Of a DNA stretch of 64,000 bases, positions 10,530 to 20,094 are shown one piece after another. A model generated the notes under the pieces. It searched no databases. It was given only the letters and a program-made list of their open reading frames with translations, and was not told the origin of the DNA. Location of the stretch: assembly GCF_018130165.1 (NCBI RefSeq), contig NZ_JAFCLZ010000010.1, positions 124,001 to 188,000 of the forward strand, read 5' to 3'. The DNA comes from Bradyrhizobium sp. JYMT SZCCT0180 (lineage in GTDB: Bacteria > Pseudomonadota > Alphaproteobacteria > Rhizobiales > Xanthobacteraceae). The position numbers were made by a program, and so were the translations under genes. Numbering within the stretch: the first letter of the stretch is position 1; every line of letters begins with the position of its first letter.

Positions 10530-11302
10530 GCCAGTCTCCACGGAAACAGCCAGGCGTTGAAGGCCTTGAACAGGAAGTCCGAGATGAGGCCGATTAGCCC
10601 GATGACGATGATGCCGAAGATGATCTGCCCGGTGTTGAGCAGCGCCTGGCTGTCGGTGATCATGTGGCCGATGCCCGAGGATGAGCCGATGAGTTCGGCG
10701 ACAATGACGTAGGTCCACGCCCACCCCAGAACGAGCCGGAGTATTTCCGCGATCTCGGGAGCGGACGACGGCAGCAGGACGCGGCGGATGATACCGCTGT
10801 CGCCGGCACCCAGCGTATAGGCGGCTTCAACGAGATCGCGCCTCGTGTTGCCGACGTTGACGGCGATCATCAGGATGATCTGGAACACCGAGCCGATGAA
10901 AATCACCAGCAGCTTCTGCAGTTCGCCGATGCCCGCCCACAGGATCAACAGCGGGATGAAAGCCGAGGCGGGCAGGTAACGGGCGAACGAAACGAACGGC
11001 TCGAGAAAAGCCTCGATCGGCTTGTAAGCGCCCATCAGCACACCGAGCGGCACCGCGATGATGGCCGCGAGAACAAAACCGCCGATCACCCGCCATATCG
11101 TCATTCCGATATCGTACAGGAAGCCGTGCTTGATCAGCAGTTCCCAGCCTTCCTGCAACATGGTCAGCGGGTTGGCGAGAAACGTTTTCGAGACGTAGCC
11201 TCCAAACGTGGCCCATGCCCACAGGGCAACGAACAGCACGAAGAACGCCAAGCCATAGGCCACGCGCTGCTTCGATGTCACGGGATCGAGGGGTCTTATC
11301 AA
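10526..11302 (-). CDS. NitT/TauT-type ABC transporter permease (SsuC/TauC-like)
   Basis: A 258-residue inner-membrane permease with about six hydrophobic segments. The BPD_transp_1 EAA loop is visible in LVEAAYTLGAGDSGIIRRVLLPSSAPEI at about residues 143-170, and the conserved SFARYLPASAFIPLLILWAGIGE block precedes it. The C-terminal AFNAWLFPWRL resembles SsuC/TauC proteins, in which a short Trp-rich tail closes the subunit. It lies between the binding protein and the ATPase on the minus strand. Confidence 0.92.
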   Translation of the reverse strand: MIRPLDPVTSKQRVAYGLAFFVLFVALWAWATFGGYVSKTFLANPLTMLQEGWELLIKHGFLYDIGMTIWRVIGGFVLAAIIAVPLGVLMGAYKPIEAFLEPFVSFARYLPASAFIPLLILWAGIGELQKLLVIFIGSVFQIILMIAVNVGNTRRDLVEAAYTLGAGDSGIIRRVLLPSSAPEIAEILRLVLGWAWTYVIVAELIGSSSGIGHMITDSQALLNTGQIIFGIIVIGLIGLISDFLFKAFNAWLFPWRLA

Positions 11303-11337
11303 AGGCTAATCCTCAAGGCGGAGCGCAGTGCGCGAAA

Positions 11338-11367
11338 GGTCCCGCTTCCAGATCGCGAAGCGGGACC
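11338..11367. other. Intercistronic hairpin between binding protein and permease
   Basis: An 11-bp perfect inverted repeat (GGTCCCGCTTC and GAAGCGGGACC) with an 8-nt loop lies between the stop of the binding-protein gene and the permease start on the minus strand. There is no clear T-run, only a TTT shortly after on the minus strand. It could protect the 3' end of the binding-protein message or partly terminate, which would let the binding protein be made in excess over the membrane parts. Confidence 0.6.
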
Positions 11368-11385
11368 GTCGCGGCGTCGCCTGGT

Positions 11386-12330
11386 CTACTTGATGAAGCT
11401 CGCGTCAAAGAGGTCTTCGGTCTTCGGGATCGCTTTGATGATACCGATCTCGAGCAGCAGCTCGCCGGCTTCCTTGGTGAAAACCTGGAACTCGCCTGCG
11501 AAGAATTTCTGGTTCGCAGCCTTGTCCTGCCAGCGCAGGTATTTTGCCGAATTGCCGAACTGCTCGCCGGACTGCTTCACGTCCGAGCCCATGATCTCGT
11601 ACGACTTGGCCTGGTCTTTTTCGATCAGCGCCACGGCCTCGAAATAGCTGTCAGCCAGCGCTTGCGCGGCTTTCGGATTGTCGGTCAGGAATTTCGGCGT
11701 GCAGCCGAACGTGTCCATGATCATCGGATAGTCGAGCGTGGTGGCGATGATCTTGCCCTTGTCCGGCGCGGCACGCACCGTCGAGAGGTAAGGCTCATAC
11801 GTCATCGCGGCATCGTTCTGGCCGGCCACGAAGGCTTGGGCGGCCGCGGCGGGCTCCAGGTTCACCACCGTCACGTCCTTGACCTTGAGACCATTCTTCT
11901 TGAGCATCCAGGCCAGGGTGAAATAGGGGGCGGTGCCGGGTGCGGACGCAGCGACCGTCTTGCCCTTCAGATCCTTGATCGCGGCGACGTCGTTTCGTGT
12001 GGCCATGCCGTCAGCGCCGTAGCTCTTGTCGAGCTGGAAGATCTGCTTGGTCGCGACGCCATTGGCATTCCAGGAAATCCAGGTTTCCACCGTGGTCGCC
12101 GCGCATTGGATGTCACCTGACGCAATGGCCAGGTGGCGATCTTTTTGCGGGATCTTCTTGATCGTCACGTCGAGGCCGTTCTTCTTGAAGATGCCCGCCT
12201 GGTTTGCGAGCGTGAGCGGTGCAAAGCCGGTCCATCCCGAGATGCCGATGCCGACCTTTACGTCCTGCGCGACGGCTGGTGCCGACACCAGGAGAGCGGC
12301 GGTGGCGGCGAATACTCTAAAACTAAGCAT
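11386..12330 (-). CDS. NitT/TauT-type ABC transporter substrate-binding protein
   Basis: A 314-residue periplasmic binding protein. I prefer the ATG at 12330 because AAAAGGGA lies eight bases upstream and the protein then starts directly with a clean signal peptide (MLSFRVFAATAALLVSAPAVAQ). An ATG at 12354 has no visible ribosome site. The mature part has the NMT1/SsuA-like fold markers VGIGISGWTGFAPLTLANQAGIFKKNG and a KGKTVAASAPGTAPYFTLAWMLKKNG motif. It lies 115 bp downstream of hutC in the same direction, and it may belong to the hut transcript or have its own promoter. The ligand is not known. Confidence 0.9.
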   Translation of the reverse strand: MLSFRVFAATAALLVSAPAVAQDVKVGIGISGWTGFAPLTLANQAGIFKKNGLDVTIKKIPQKDRHLAIASGDIQCAATTVETWISWNANGVATKQIFQLDKSYGADGMATRNDVAAIKDLKGKTVAASAPGTAPYFTLAWMLKKNGLKVKDVTVVNLEPAAAAQAFVAGQNDAAMTYEPYLSTVRAAPDKGKIIATTLDYPMIMDTFGCTPKFLTDNPKAAQALADSYFEAVALIEKDQAKSYEIMGSDVKQSGEQFGNSAKYLRWQDKAANQKFFAGEFQVFTKEAGELLLEIGIIKAIPKTEDLFDASFIK

Positions 12331-12445
12331 GGCTGTATCCCTTTTCTGGTTCATGGATGGCGTCTTGCTCGTCTGTGCAGCGTTGCTGCTTTGTTTATTG
12401 CTGTTGCATAAATTGTGCCGGACCCTATGCGCATTGATATCCCTC

Positions 12446-13189
12446 TCAGCCGCCCTTGAAGCGGGCAACCAGCTTGTGGGACTCGCCCGGATAAACGAGC
12501 CTCACGGCCGTTAGTGTCCGTGCACTGCGCCAGGTGTGGCGGTCGATCACGAGGCAGGGCGCACCGATCGCAATGTCCAGTGCGGCTGCGGCCTTGTCGT
12601 CGGCCACGATAGCGCTGATCGAATGCTCTGCTTCCGTCCATGGGACATGGTGAAGCAACCACGTGCCGGGCGGTTCGACCGCAAAATCGGCCGTGGCGGC
12701 TTCAGGCACCGCGTCGAGATCGATCAGCCTGTCCTCGATCGCGAACGGCACGCCATCGGCGCTGTGACGACAGGCAATCGCGATCACTTTCCCGGTTTTC
12801 CGCACACCGAGACGCGCGCGGTCGGCGGCATTTGCAGCGCGGCGCAAGCACTGGATCAGCTGATAGCCATAGCTGCGGCCGAGCGCGGTGATCTCCGCTC
12901 GGATGTCGGGAATCGTCAGGACTGCTGACAGAAATTTGGGACGGCGTACAAAGGTGCCGGCCCGCCGCCGCCGCTCGATGAGATCGGCTTGCGCCAGTTC
13001 CGACAGGGCCTTGCTCACGGTCATTCGCGCGCATCCATAGTGCGCCATGAGTTCGTGTTCGAACGGGATGCGGTGACCCGGCGGCCATTCACCGGTCAGG
13101 ATGCGCCGTTCGATGTCGAGGCGTATCTGCTTGTACAGCGTCGGCTTGTCGGCTGTCTGGTGTTTGTCGCGATCGATCGAGAGGCTCAT
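12446..13189 (-). CDS. hutC: Histidine utilization repressor HutC (GntR family)
   Basis: A 247-residue GntR/HutC-type regulator. The N-terminal winged helix (about residues 18-82) has the GntR signature PTLYKQIRLDIERRILTGEW and a recognition helix in CARMTVSKALSELAQADLI. The C-terminal UTRA ligand-binding domain (about 95-245) contains the HSADGVPFAIEDRLI motif. In the family, urocanate binding releases the repressor from hut promoters. The start codon overlaps the hutF stop (ATGA), so hutF and hutC form one unit, which would be autoregulated from the palindrome at 14582-14597. Confidence 0.93.
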   Translation of the reverse strand: MSLSIDRDKHQTADKPTLYKQIRLDIERRILTGEWPPGHRIPFEHELMAHYGCARMTVSKALSELAQADLIERRRRAGTFVRRPKFLSAVLTIPDIRAEITALGRSYGYQLIQCLRRAANAADRARLGVRKTGKVIAIACRHSADGVPFAIEDRLIDLDAVPEAATADFAVEPPGTWLLHHVPWTEAEHSISAIVADDKAAAALDIAIGAPCLVIDRHTWRSARTLTAVRLVYPGESHKLVARFKGG

Positions 13190-14544
13190 GCGACGAGCCT
13201 TCGCACGGCCGCATTGAAGGTCTCGCGCGCCTTCTGGCGAAGCCGGTGATGCCCGCCTTCAACGAGCTTGCTGCCGCCCGCCCAGACACAGTCGATGGCA
13301 TCAGCATTGGCCGCAAAAATCCAACCGTCGAGGACGGCATCCCTGCGGCGCCCGGCGAGCGAGGGATGCGCGGTGTCGAGCGTGACGATATCGGCGCGCG
13401 CGCCTGCCAGAATTCCTGTGGTCGGTTGTGCGAGCGCCTGGGCGCCGCCGGCCAGCGCGGCGTCGAACAGCGCCCGTCCGGTCGAAATACCTGGACCGCC
13501 GGACAACACATTGCGCTCGCGGTGTTTGAGCCGCTGGCCATATTCGAGCTGGCGCAGTTCGTCGGCGACGCCGACGAGGACGTTGGAATCGGTGCCGACG
13601 CCGAAACGGCCGCCTGCGTCGAGGAATTCGCGCGCCGGAAAAATGCCGTCGCCAAGGCTTGCTTCGGTGATCGGGCAGAGCCCTGCGACGGCGCCGCTTT
13701 TGGCAAGCGCGGCGATCTCGGTCGCGGTGGTGTGCGTCGCATGGATCAGGCACCAGCGCCGATCAACGGCTGTATGTTCGAGCAGCCACTCGACCGGCCG
13801 CCGGCCCGACCACGCGATGCATTCCTCTACTTCTTTGGTCTGTTCGGCGGCGTGGATATGGACCGGCCCGCCCTCGGCCAACGGCACGATGGCCGCCAGT
13901 TCGTCCGGCGTCACGGCGCGCAGGCTGTGCGGAGCGATACCGACGTTGGCCCCGGGCAATTCGCGAAGGGCCCGCTTTGTAGCGTCAATCAGTTTGGCAA
14001 ACTGGTCGACCGAACAGATGAACCGGCGCTGGCCGGCATGGGGCGGGGCGCCACCAAAGGAGCTGTGCGCGTAGAAACTCGGCAGCAGGGTGAGTCCGAT
14101 GCCGGTGGCCTCGGCGGCTTGCGCAATTCGCGTCGTCATCTCGGCCGGATTGGAATAGGGCGTGCCGTCGTGGTCGTGATGGAGATAGTGGAATTCCCCG
14201 ACGCGCGTAAAACCTTGCTCCAGCATCTCAACATAGAGCAACGTTGCGACGGCTTCGGCATCGTCGGGGGTCATATCAAGCGCAAAGCGATACATCGTCT
14301 CGCGCCATGTCCAGAAGGTATCGGCGGTATTGCCGCGTGTTTCGGCAAGGCCCGCCATGCCGCGCTGGAACGCGTGGCTATGCAGGCTCGCTATTCCCGG
14401 GATGGCCAGCTGGTGGCGTTCATCTTCGGCTTCCGGCGCCGCGCCGGCGGTAACCTTGGTGATGATCCCATTGCTCACAACGACTTGCACGTCATCGGCC
14501 CACCCGGATGGGAGCAGCGCTGACGCGAAATGCAGAGTGGACAT
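13186..14544 (-). CDS. hutF: Formimidoylglutamate deiminase HutF
   Basis: A 452-residue zinc amidohydrolase that converts N-formimidoyl-L-glutamate to N-formyl-L-glutamate and ammonia. The HxH metal motif is in LHSHAFQRGMAGLAE, followed by HIHAAEQTKEVEECIAW, a His in LIHATHTT, and the catalytic Asp in FGVGTDSN. I use the ATG at 14544 (MSTLHFASALLPSG). The longer frame would start at 14595, inside the HutC operator, which is unlikely. Its presence implies the five-step route that ends in N-formylglutamate; the matching deformylase HutG is not in the window. It is transcribed divergently from hutI. Confidence 0.93.
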   Translation of the reverse strand: MSTLHFASALLPSGWADDVQVVVSNGIITKVTAGAAPEAEDERHQLAIPGIASLHSHAFQRGMAGLAETRGNTADTFWTWRETMYRFALDMTPDDAEAVATLLYVEMLEQGFTRVGEFHYLHHDHDGTPYSNPAEMTTRIAQAAEATGIGLTLLPSFYAHSSFGGAPPHAGQRRFICSVDQFAKLIDATKRALRELPGANVGIAPHSLRAVTPDELAAIVPLAEGGPVHIHAAEQTKEVEECIAWSGRRPVEWLLEHTAVDRRWCLIHATHTTATEIAALAKSGAVAGLCPITEASLGDGIFPAREFLDAGGRFGVGTDSNVLVGVADELRQLEYGQRLKHRERNVLSGGPGISTGRALFDAALAGGAQALAQPTTGILAGARADIVTLDTAHPSLAGRRRDAVLDGWIFAANADAIDCVWAGGSKLVEGGHHRLRQKARETFNAAVRRLVA

Positions 14545-14581
14545 GTTTTCCAAACCGGCTGGACAGAACACCGGCACGATA

Positions 14582-14597
14582 ATATGTATAGACATAT
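14582..14597. promoter_or_regulatory. Probable HutC operator in the hutF-hutI divergent promoter
   Basis: The 16-bp sequence ATATGTATAGACATAT is an imperfect palindrome with 14 of 16 positions symmetric. It lies between the divergent hutF and hutI starts and has the TGTATA-type core reported for HutC sites in proteobacteria. It sits 37 bp before hutI and 38 bp before hutF, so a bound HutC dimer could block both promoters. Confidence 0.75.
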
Positions 14598-14633
14598 CGT
14601 CCCGTCAAGCTTCTGCCGTTGAGGGAATGCTGC

Positions 14634-15848
14634 ATGGCCGAGCGCTTTGATCGAATTTGGAAGAATGCCCGGCTCGCCACCATCAGGGAGGATCTGCCCG
14701 ACCTCGGCCTGATCGAGCAGGGCGTGATCGCCGCGCGGGATGGCCGCATCGTCTTTGCCGGCAGCCGTTCCGATTTTCCATCTGACGCCGATGCGGCTGA
14801 GCGGATCGATTGTGCGGGGCGCTGGATCACGCCGGGACTGATCGATTGTCATACCCATCTGGTGTTCGGTGGAAACCGCGCCCATGAGTTCGAGCTGCGG
14901 CTGCAGGGCGCAAGCTACGAAGAGATCGCGCGCGCGGGCGGCGGCATTGTCTCGACGGTCGCCGCGACGCGGGCGTCCAGCGAGGCTGAACTCGTTGCCG
15001 GTGCGCTACCGCGGTTAGATGCGCTGATCGGTGAGGGCGTGACGACGGTCGAAATCAAGTCCGGCTACGGGCTCAACACCGAAACCGAAATGCGGCAGCT
15101 GTCAGCTGCGCGTGCGGTAGGGCGCGACCGCCCAGTCAGCATCCGAACCACGTTTCTCGGCGCGCACGCACTGCCTCCGGAAGCCGATGGCGACAAGGAT
15201 CGCTACATCGAGCTTGTTTGCCGTGAGATGCTGCCGGCGGTGGCGCAGGCCGGACTTGCGGACGCCGTCGACGCCTTCATGGAAGGCATCGCTTTTTCGG
15301 GCGAACAAACGGCGCGGGTGTTTCGTGCGGCCAAGGCGCTGGGACTGCCGGTCAAACTGCATGCCGATCAACTGTCGAACCTCGGCGGCGCGGCCCTTGC
15401 TGCGGAATTCTCCGCTCTGTCCGCCGATCATCTGGAGCACACGGATGAAGCCGGCGCCGCTGATATGGCGCGGGCTGGCACGGTGGCCGTCCTGCTGCCG
15501 GGCGCGTTCTATTTCATTCGCGAAATCACAAAACCGCCGGTCGAACTGTTCCGTGCCCACGGCGTCAACATGGCGCTCGCGACCGACTGCAATCCCGGCA
15601 GTTCGCCGCTGACCTCGCTCCTGCTGGCCATGAATATGGGCGCGACGCTGTTCCGGATGACTGTTGCCGAATGCCTCGCCGGTGTGACGCGGGAAGGGGC
15701 ACGCGCACTCGGCATTCTCAATGAGACCGGCACGCTCGTAACAGGCAAATGGTGCGATCTGGCGATCTGGGATATCGAACGGCCCGCCGAGCTCGTCTAC
15801 CGGATGGGCTTCAACCCGTTGCACACAAGGGTTTGGAGGGGACGATGA
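14634..15848 (+). CDS. hutI: Imidazolonepropionase HutI
   Basis: A 404-residue metal amidohydrolase that opens 4-imidazolone-5-propanoate to N-formimidoyl-L-glutamate. The ATG at 14634 follows GAGGGA at a good distance; the longer TTG frame at 14619 runs through that ribosome site and is rejected. Motifs are [19 protein letters not shown] (metal His pair and substrate contacts), a [11 protein letters not shown] segment, [18 protein letters not shown] and the metal Asp in [12 protein letters not shown]. The stop overlaps the hutH start (ATGA), so the pair is translationally coupled. Confidence 0.97.
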   Translation: MAERFDRIWKNARLATIREDLPDLGLIEQGVIAARDGRIVFAGSRSDFPSDADAAERIDCAGRWITPGLIDCHTHLVFGGNRAHEFELRLQGASYEEIARAGGGIVSTVAATRASSEAELVAGALPRLDALIGEGVTTVEIKSGYGLNTETEMRQLSAARAVGRDRPVSIRTTFLGAHALPPEADGDKDRYIELVCREMLPAVAQAGLADAVDAFMEGIAFSGEQTARVFRAAKALGLPVKLHADQLSNLGGAALAAEFSALSADHLEHTDEAGAADMARAGTVAVLLPGAFYFIREITKPPVELFRAHGVNMALATDCNPGSSPLTSLLLAMNMGATLFRMTVAECLAGVTREGARALGILNETGTLVTGKWCDLAIWDIERPAELVYRMGFNPLHTRVWRGR

Positions 15849-17404
15849 GCGACCGCGTCGCATCCATTGTTGTTTCGCCCGGCAGGGTTGGCCTCGACGA
15901 TCTGGCGCAGGTGCTTGCTGGCGCGGCCGTCGTGCTCGAGCCATCGTTCTGGCCCCGCGTCGAGGCGGCTTCGGCCATCGTTGCGAAGGCCGCGGGCGCT
16001 GACGTTCCGGCGTACGGCATCAATACCGGGTTCGGAAAACTGGCGTCGAAGCGAATTCCTCCGGACCAGACGACGCTGCTGCAGCGAAACCTGATCGTAT
16101 CGCATTGTTGTGGCGTAGGGGCGCCGACGCCGGAGCCGATCGTGCGCCTCATGATGGCGCTGAAGATCGTCTCTCTGGGTCGGGGAGCGTCAGGTGTTCG
16201 CCGCGACATCATCGAGCAACTGCAGGCCATGCTGGCGCGGGGCGTTTATCCGCTGGTGCCGCAGCAGGGATCGGTGGGCGCGTCGGGCGATCTGGCACCG
16301 CTGGCGCATATGACCGCCGTCATGATCGGTGAGGGGCAGGCACTCATGGATGGCAAGGTCGTGCCCGGCCTTGATGCGCTGACCGCCGCCGGCCTCTCGC
16401 CGGTGACGCTCGGGCCGAAGGAAGGGCTCGCTTTGATCAACGGCACGCAGTTTTCGACGGCCTATGCCATTTCCGGACTGTTGCGAGCCTATAGCCTGCT
16501 CTGCGCGACGCTGGTGACCGGCGCGTTGTCGGTCGATGCGGCGATGGCTTCGACGGCGCCGTTTCGCGCCGAGATCCAGCAATTGCGCGGACATGCCGGG
16601 CAAATCGCCGCCGGGGCGGCGCTGACAGCCTTGCTTGATGGCAGCGACATCAGGAACTCGCATCTGGAAGGCGACGAGCGGGTGCAGGATCCGTATTGCC
16701 TGCGCTGCCAGCCGCAAGTGGCCGGCGCCGCGCTTGATCTCCTGACGCAAGCCGCCCGCACATTGACGATTGAGGCCAACGCGGTCACCGACAATCCGCT
16801 GGTGCTGGTAGAGAGCGGAGAGATCGTCTCGGGTGGAAATTTTCACGCCGAGCCGGTCGCGTTCGCCGCTGACCAGATTGCGCTGGCCTTGTCGGAGATC
16901 GGCGCGATCAGTGAACGGCGCATCGCTACGCTGGTTGATCCTGCGCTGAACTTTGGTCTGCCGCCATTCCTTACCCCGGATCCCGGCATCAATTCCGGCT
17001 TCATGATTGCCGAAGTGACGGCGGCCGCACTTTATGCCGAGAACAAGCAACGTGCCGCGGCCTGCTCGATCGATTCGACACCGACCAGCGCCAACCAGGA
17101 AGACCATGTGTCGATGGCCGCGCACGCCGCGCGCCGGTTATCCGACATGGCGGATAATCTTGCGACCATTCTCGGCATTGAGCTGCTGGTGGCGGCGCAG
17201 GGCATCGGGCTGCGCGCGCCGCATACGACCAGCCCCGCACTTGCCGCGGTGATTGCTACGCTGCGCGAGCAAGTACCGGCGCTCGGTGGCGATCGCTACA
17301 TGGCCGACGACATTGCGAAAGCAACGGCGCTGGTCGCAGCCGGTGCATTGCCACCAGCCGCGATTTCGATTCTCAACAACAACCCGTTTCCAATGCTTGC
17401 CTGA
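15845..17404 (+). CDS. hutH: Histidine ammonia-lyase HutH
   Basis: A 519-residue histidase that deaminates L-histidine to trans-urocanate. The Ala-Ser-Gly triad that cyclises to the MIO electrophile is at residues 146-148 ([15 protein letters not shown]). The conserved [42 protein letters not shown] and [18 protein letters not shown] motifs are all present. The length matches the family. The ATG overlaps the hutI stop. The frame could extend upstream to 15749, but only by running through hutI. Confidence 0.97.
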   Translation: MSDRVASIVVSPGRVGLDDLAQVLAGAAVVLEPSFWPRVEAASAIVAKAAGADVPAYGINTGFGKLASKRIPPDQTTLLQRNLIVSHCCGVGAPTPEPIVRLMMALKIVSLGRGASGVRRDIIEQLQAMLARGVYPLVPQQGSVGASGDLAPLAHMTAVMIGEGQALMDGKVVPGLDALTAAGLSPVTLGPKEGLALINGTQFSTAYAISGLLRAYSLLCATLVTGALSVDAAMASTAPFRAEIQQLRGHAGQIAAGAALTALLDGSDIRNSHLEGDERVQDPYCLRCQPQVAGAALDLLTQAARTLTIEANAVTDNPLVLVESGEIVSGGNFHAEPVAFAADQIALALSEIGAISERRIATLVDPALNFGLPPFLTPDPGINSGFMIAEVTAAALYAENKQRAAACSIDSTPTSANQEDHVSMAAHAARRLSDMADNLATILGIELLVAAQGIGLRAPHTTSPALAAVIATLREQVPALGGDRYMADDIAKATALVAAGALPPAAISILNNNPFPMLA

Positions 17405-17448
17405 ACAAGACTTACCTAAACAAGACTTGCCTCAACAAGACTTGCCGA
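17404..17448 (+). repeat. Three tandem copies of a 15-bp repeat between hutH and hutU
   Basis: Three direct copies of a unit close to AACAAGACTTGCCTC start at 17404, 17419 and 17434, immediately after the hutH stop. Copies differ at two or three positions, so the array is not freshly made. The unit length is a multiple of three. In a shifted frame it reads as repeated QDLP, which looks accidental. The array lies in the 59-bp gap before hutU and ends just upstream of its AAAGG ribosome site. Confidence 0.85.
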
Positions 17449-17463
17449 GAAAGGTCATCTGTC

Positions 17464-19134
17464 ATGAACCGCCGACTGGACAACGACCGCATCATCCGAT
17501 CGCCGCAGGGGTCCGAGATCAGCGCCAAGAGCTGGCTCACCGAAGCGCCGCTGCGGATGCTGATGAACAATCTAGATCCTGACGTTGCTGAACGGCCGAG
17601 CGAACTCGTCGTCTATGGCGGCATTGGCCGCGCAGCCCGCGACTGGGACAGCTTTGACCGGATCGTTGCGTCACTGCGCAAGCTGGAAGGCGACCAGACG
17701 CTGGTCGTTCAATCGGGCAAGCCGGTTGGAATTTTCCGCACCCATGCTGATGCGCCGCGCGTGCTGATCGCGAATTCGAACATCGTGCCGCATTGGGCAA
17801 CGCTCGATCATTTCAACGAACTCGACAAGCTGGGCTTGATGATGTTCGGCCAGATGACCGCCGGCTCCTGGATCTACATCGGCAGTCAGGGCATCGTGCA
17901 GGGGACGTACGAGACCTTTGTCGAGGTGGGCCGACGGCATTACGGCGGCAGCCTCGCCGGCAAGTGGATCCTGACCGCAGGGCTCGGTGGAATGGGCGGC
18001 GCCCAACCGCTTGCCGCGACGATGGCCGGTGCGTCGATGCTCGCGGTCGAATGCCAGCCGAGCCGCATCGAGATGCGGTTGCGCACGGGTTACCTCGACC
18101 GTCAGGCCGCCACGCTCGATGAGGCACTCGCGATCATGGCGGAGGCGGCGCAGAGCAAAAAGCCGGTCTCGGTCGGCTTGCTCGGCAATGCCGCGGATAT
18201 TTTTCCCGAGCTGGTGCGCCGCGGCGTCAGGCCCGACATCGTCACCGACCAGACCAGCGCGCACGATCCGATCAACGGTTATCTGCCGAAGGGATGGACG
18301 CTCGCGGAGTGGGCGTCGAAGCGCGAGGCCGACCCGAAAGCGGTGGAGGCGGCGGCCAAAACCTCCATGGTCGGCCACGTCCAGGCCATGCTGGATTTCC
18401 ACGCCCAGGGCATTCCGACGCTCGACTACGGCAACAACATCCGCCAGATGGCGAAGGACATGGGATTGAAGAACGCGTTCGATTTCCCCGGCTTCGTTCC
18501 GGCCTATATCCGTCCGCTGTTCTGCCGAGGCGTCGGACCATTCCGGTGGGCGGCGCTATCGGGGGATCCCGAAGACATTTTCCGCACCGATGCCAAGGTC
18601 AAGGAGCTGATGCCTAACGACAAGCATCTGCACAACTGGCTCGACATGGCCCGCGCGAGGATCAAGTTCCAGGGCCTCCCGGCGCGGATCTGCTGGGTCG
18701 GACTTGGCGATCGCCACCGGTTGGGTCTCGCGTTCAACGAAATGGTGGCAAGCGGCGAGCTGAAGGCGCCCATCGTGATCGGTCGCGATCATCTCGACAG
18801 CGGCTCGGTGGCGAGCCCGAACCGCGAAACCGAAGCGATGCGCGACGGCTCGGATGCGGTGTCCGACTGGCCGCTGCTCAATGCGCTGCTCAATTGTGCG
18901 AGCGGAGCCACGTGGGTCTCGCTGCATCATGGCGGCGGCGTCGGTATCGGCTATTCGCAGCACGCCGGCATGGTGATCGTCGCTGACGGTACGCCGGAAG
19001 CTGCGCGCCGCCTCGAGCGGGTGCTTTGGAATGACCCGGCGACGGGGGTCATGCGCCATGCCGATGCTGGATATGAGAGCGCGATCGAGTGTGCAGGGAT
19101 CAACGGTCTCGATCTGCCTAGCCTGACGTCGTAG
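17464..19134 (+). CDS. hutU: Urocanate hydratase HutU
   Basis: A 556-residue NAD-dependent enzyme that converts urocanate to imidazolone propionate, the second step of histidine breakdown. The family start [24 protein letters not shown] is present and length is as expected. Strong matches include [43 protein letters not shown], the glycine-rich [17 protein letters not shown] for NAD contact, and the C-terminal [33 protein letters not shown]. Gene order hutI-hutH-hutU completes the rightward arm of the hut cluster. Confidence 0.97.
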   Translation: MNRRLDNDRIIRSPQGSEISAKSWLTEAPLRMLMNNLDPDVAERPSELVVYGGIGRAARDWDSFDRIVASLRKLEGDQTLVVQSGKPVGIFRTHADAPRVLIANSNIVPHWATLDHFNELDKLGLMMFGQMTAGSWIYIGSQGIVQGTYETFVEVGRRHYGGSLAGKWILTAGLGGMGGAQPLAATMAGASMLAVECQPSRIEMRLRTGYLDRQAATLDEALAIMAEAAQSKKPVSVGLLGNAADIFPELVRRGVRPDIVTDQTSAHDPINGYLPKGWTLAEWASKREADPKAVEAAAKTSMVGHVQAMLDFHAQGIPTLDYGNNIRQMAKDMGLKNAFDFPGFVPAYIRPLFCRGVGPFRWAALSGDPEDIFRTDAKVKELMPNDKHLHNWLDMARARIKFQGLPARICWVGLGDRHRLGLAFNEMVASGELKAPIVIGRDHLDSGSVASPNRETEAMRDGSDAVSDWPLLNALLNCASGATWVSLHHGGGVGIGYSQHAGMVIVADGTPEAARRLERVLWNDPATGVMRHADAGYESAIECAGINGLDLPSLTS

Positions 19135-19217
19135 CTCGGAGTCCTCACTGAGGCACGATGCCCGCTTTCGGTAGCGAGCGGAAACCGGGACGATGCGGTC
19201 GACCGGAACAAGAAAGT

Positions 19218-19229
19218 CATACTAATATG
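19218..19229. promoter_or_regulatory. Candidate operator upstream of the DgoR-like regulator gene
   Basis: CATACTAATATG is a palindrome symmetric at 10 of 12 positions, inside an unusually AT-rich stretch (about 19217-19245) that also contains ATAATATG and TATAC. FCD-type GntR regulators often bind short AT-rich palindromes before their own gene. Assignment to the regulator at 19354 is by position only. Confidence 0.35.
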
Positions 19230-19353
19230 ATAATATGCTATACAAGGCCTGCAGGGTGTGGCATGGGGGACATCGCGCCAGCTTGATCTTGCCCGAAGAG
19301 GCGGGACGGTCCGCATAGGGAGCGAAACCAGCCATGACACTCAAAGACCTGTC

Positions 19354-20076
19354 ATGAGGTCCGACCGGGTTGTGATTGCGCCAGGCCGCGGTCATTTCAG
19401 CCAGGTTGAAGTGACCCGGACGATCGGGATCGACATCATTGTCGGCCGCTATCCGGAAGGCGCCAGCTTGCCGCGGGATGCGGAGCTGACGGCCATGTTC
19501 GACGTCTCGCGCACCGTATTGCGTGAAAGCGTCAAGACGTTGTCCGCCAAGGGATTGCTCAACGCCAAGGCGGGCGTCGGCACGCGGGTCAGGGAACGTT
19601 CGGCCTGGAACATGTTCGATCCCGACGTGCTCGGCTGGCACCTCGAAGCCGGGATCGACAAGCGGTTTCTCCGTGATCTCGCCGACATTCGCCTCGCCGT
19701 CGAACCGCATGCCGCGGCCCTCGCCGCCGAGCGACGGGCGGATGATGCGATCGCTCAGCTGCGCGACAGCATTGCCAAAATGCGCAGCTTTGCTTCTGAT
19801 TCAATTGAATTTGCTGACGCCGATCTTCGGCTGCACCTCGACATCGCGACCAGTTCGGCCAACCCGTTCATGCGATCGATCGGTGCCGTGATCGAGGCGG
19901 CATTGCGCGCGTCGTTTCGGCTGAGCGCGCCGACCGAGGAGCGGGAGCGCGAACTCACCATCGCAGCCCACGAACGAATTGTCGACGCAATCGCCGAGCG
20001 GAATGCCGAGGCGGCTTCCGCGGCGATGAAGGAAGTCATCTTCAACGGCCTGCGTCGTCACGGCGCGGCTGGCTAA
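19354..20076 (+). CDS. FadR/FCD-subfamily GntR regulator, DgoR-like
   Basis: A 240-residue regulator using the ATG at 19354; the frame is open to a GTG at 19258, which would add 32 residues without family character. An N-terminal winged helix contains YPEGASLPRDAELTAMFDVSRTVLRESVKTLSAKGLL. The WNMFDPDVLGWHLEAG junction resembles DgoR of the galactonate pathway. The C-terminal FCD helical domain has the metal-site residues in the DADLRLHLDIATSSANPF and AHERIVDAIAERN segments. It probably senses a sugar acid and controls the genes that follow, starting 18 bp downstream. Confidence 0.88.
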   Translation: MRSDRVVIAPGRGHFSQVEVTRTIGIDIIVGRYPEGASLPRDAELTAMFDVSRTVLRESVKTLSAKGLLNAKAGVGTRVRERSAWNMFDPDVLGWHLEAGIDKRFLRDLADIRLAVEPHAAALAAERRADDAIAQLRDSIAKMRSFASDSIEFADADLRLHLDIATSSANPFMRSIGAVIEAALRASFRLSAPTEERERELTIAAHERIVDAIAERNAEAASAAMKEVIFNGLRRHGAAG

Positions 20077-20094
20077 GGAAAGCGGAGAATGGTT

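Noticed and set aside
14545..14595. N-terminal extension of hutF to an ATG at 14595
   Set aside because: The extension would place the start codon inside the HutC palindrome and adds residues not seen in the family.
17404..17448. CRISPR-like array
   Set aside because: The 15-bp copies are contiguous with no spacers, so this is a simple tandem repeat.
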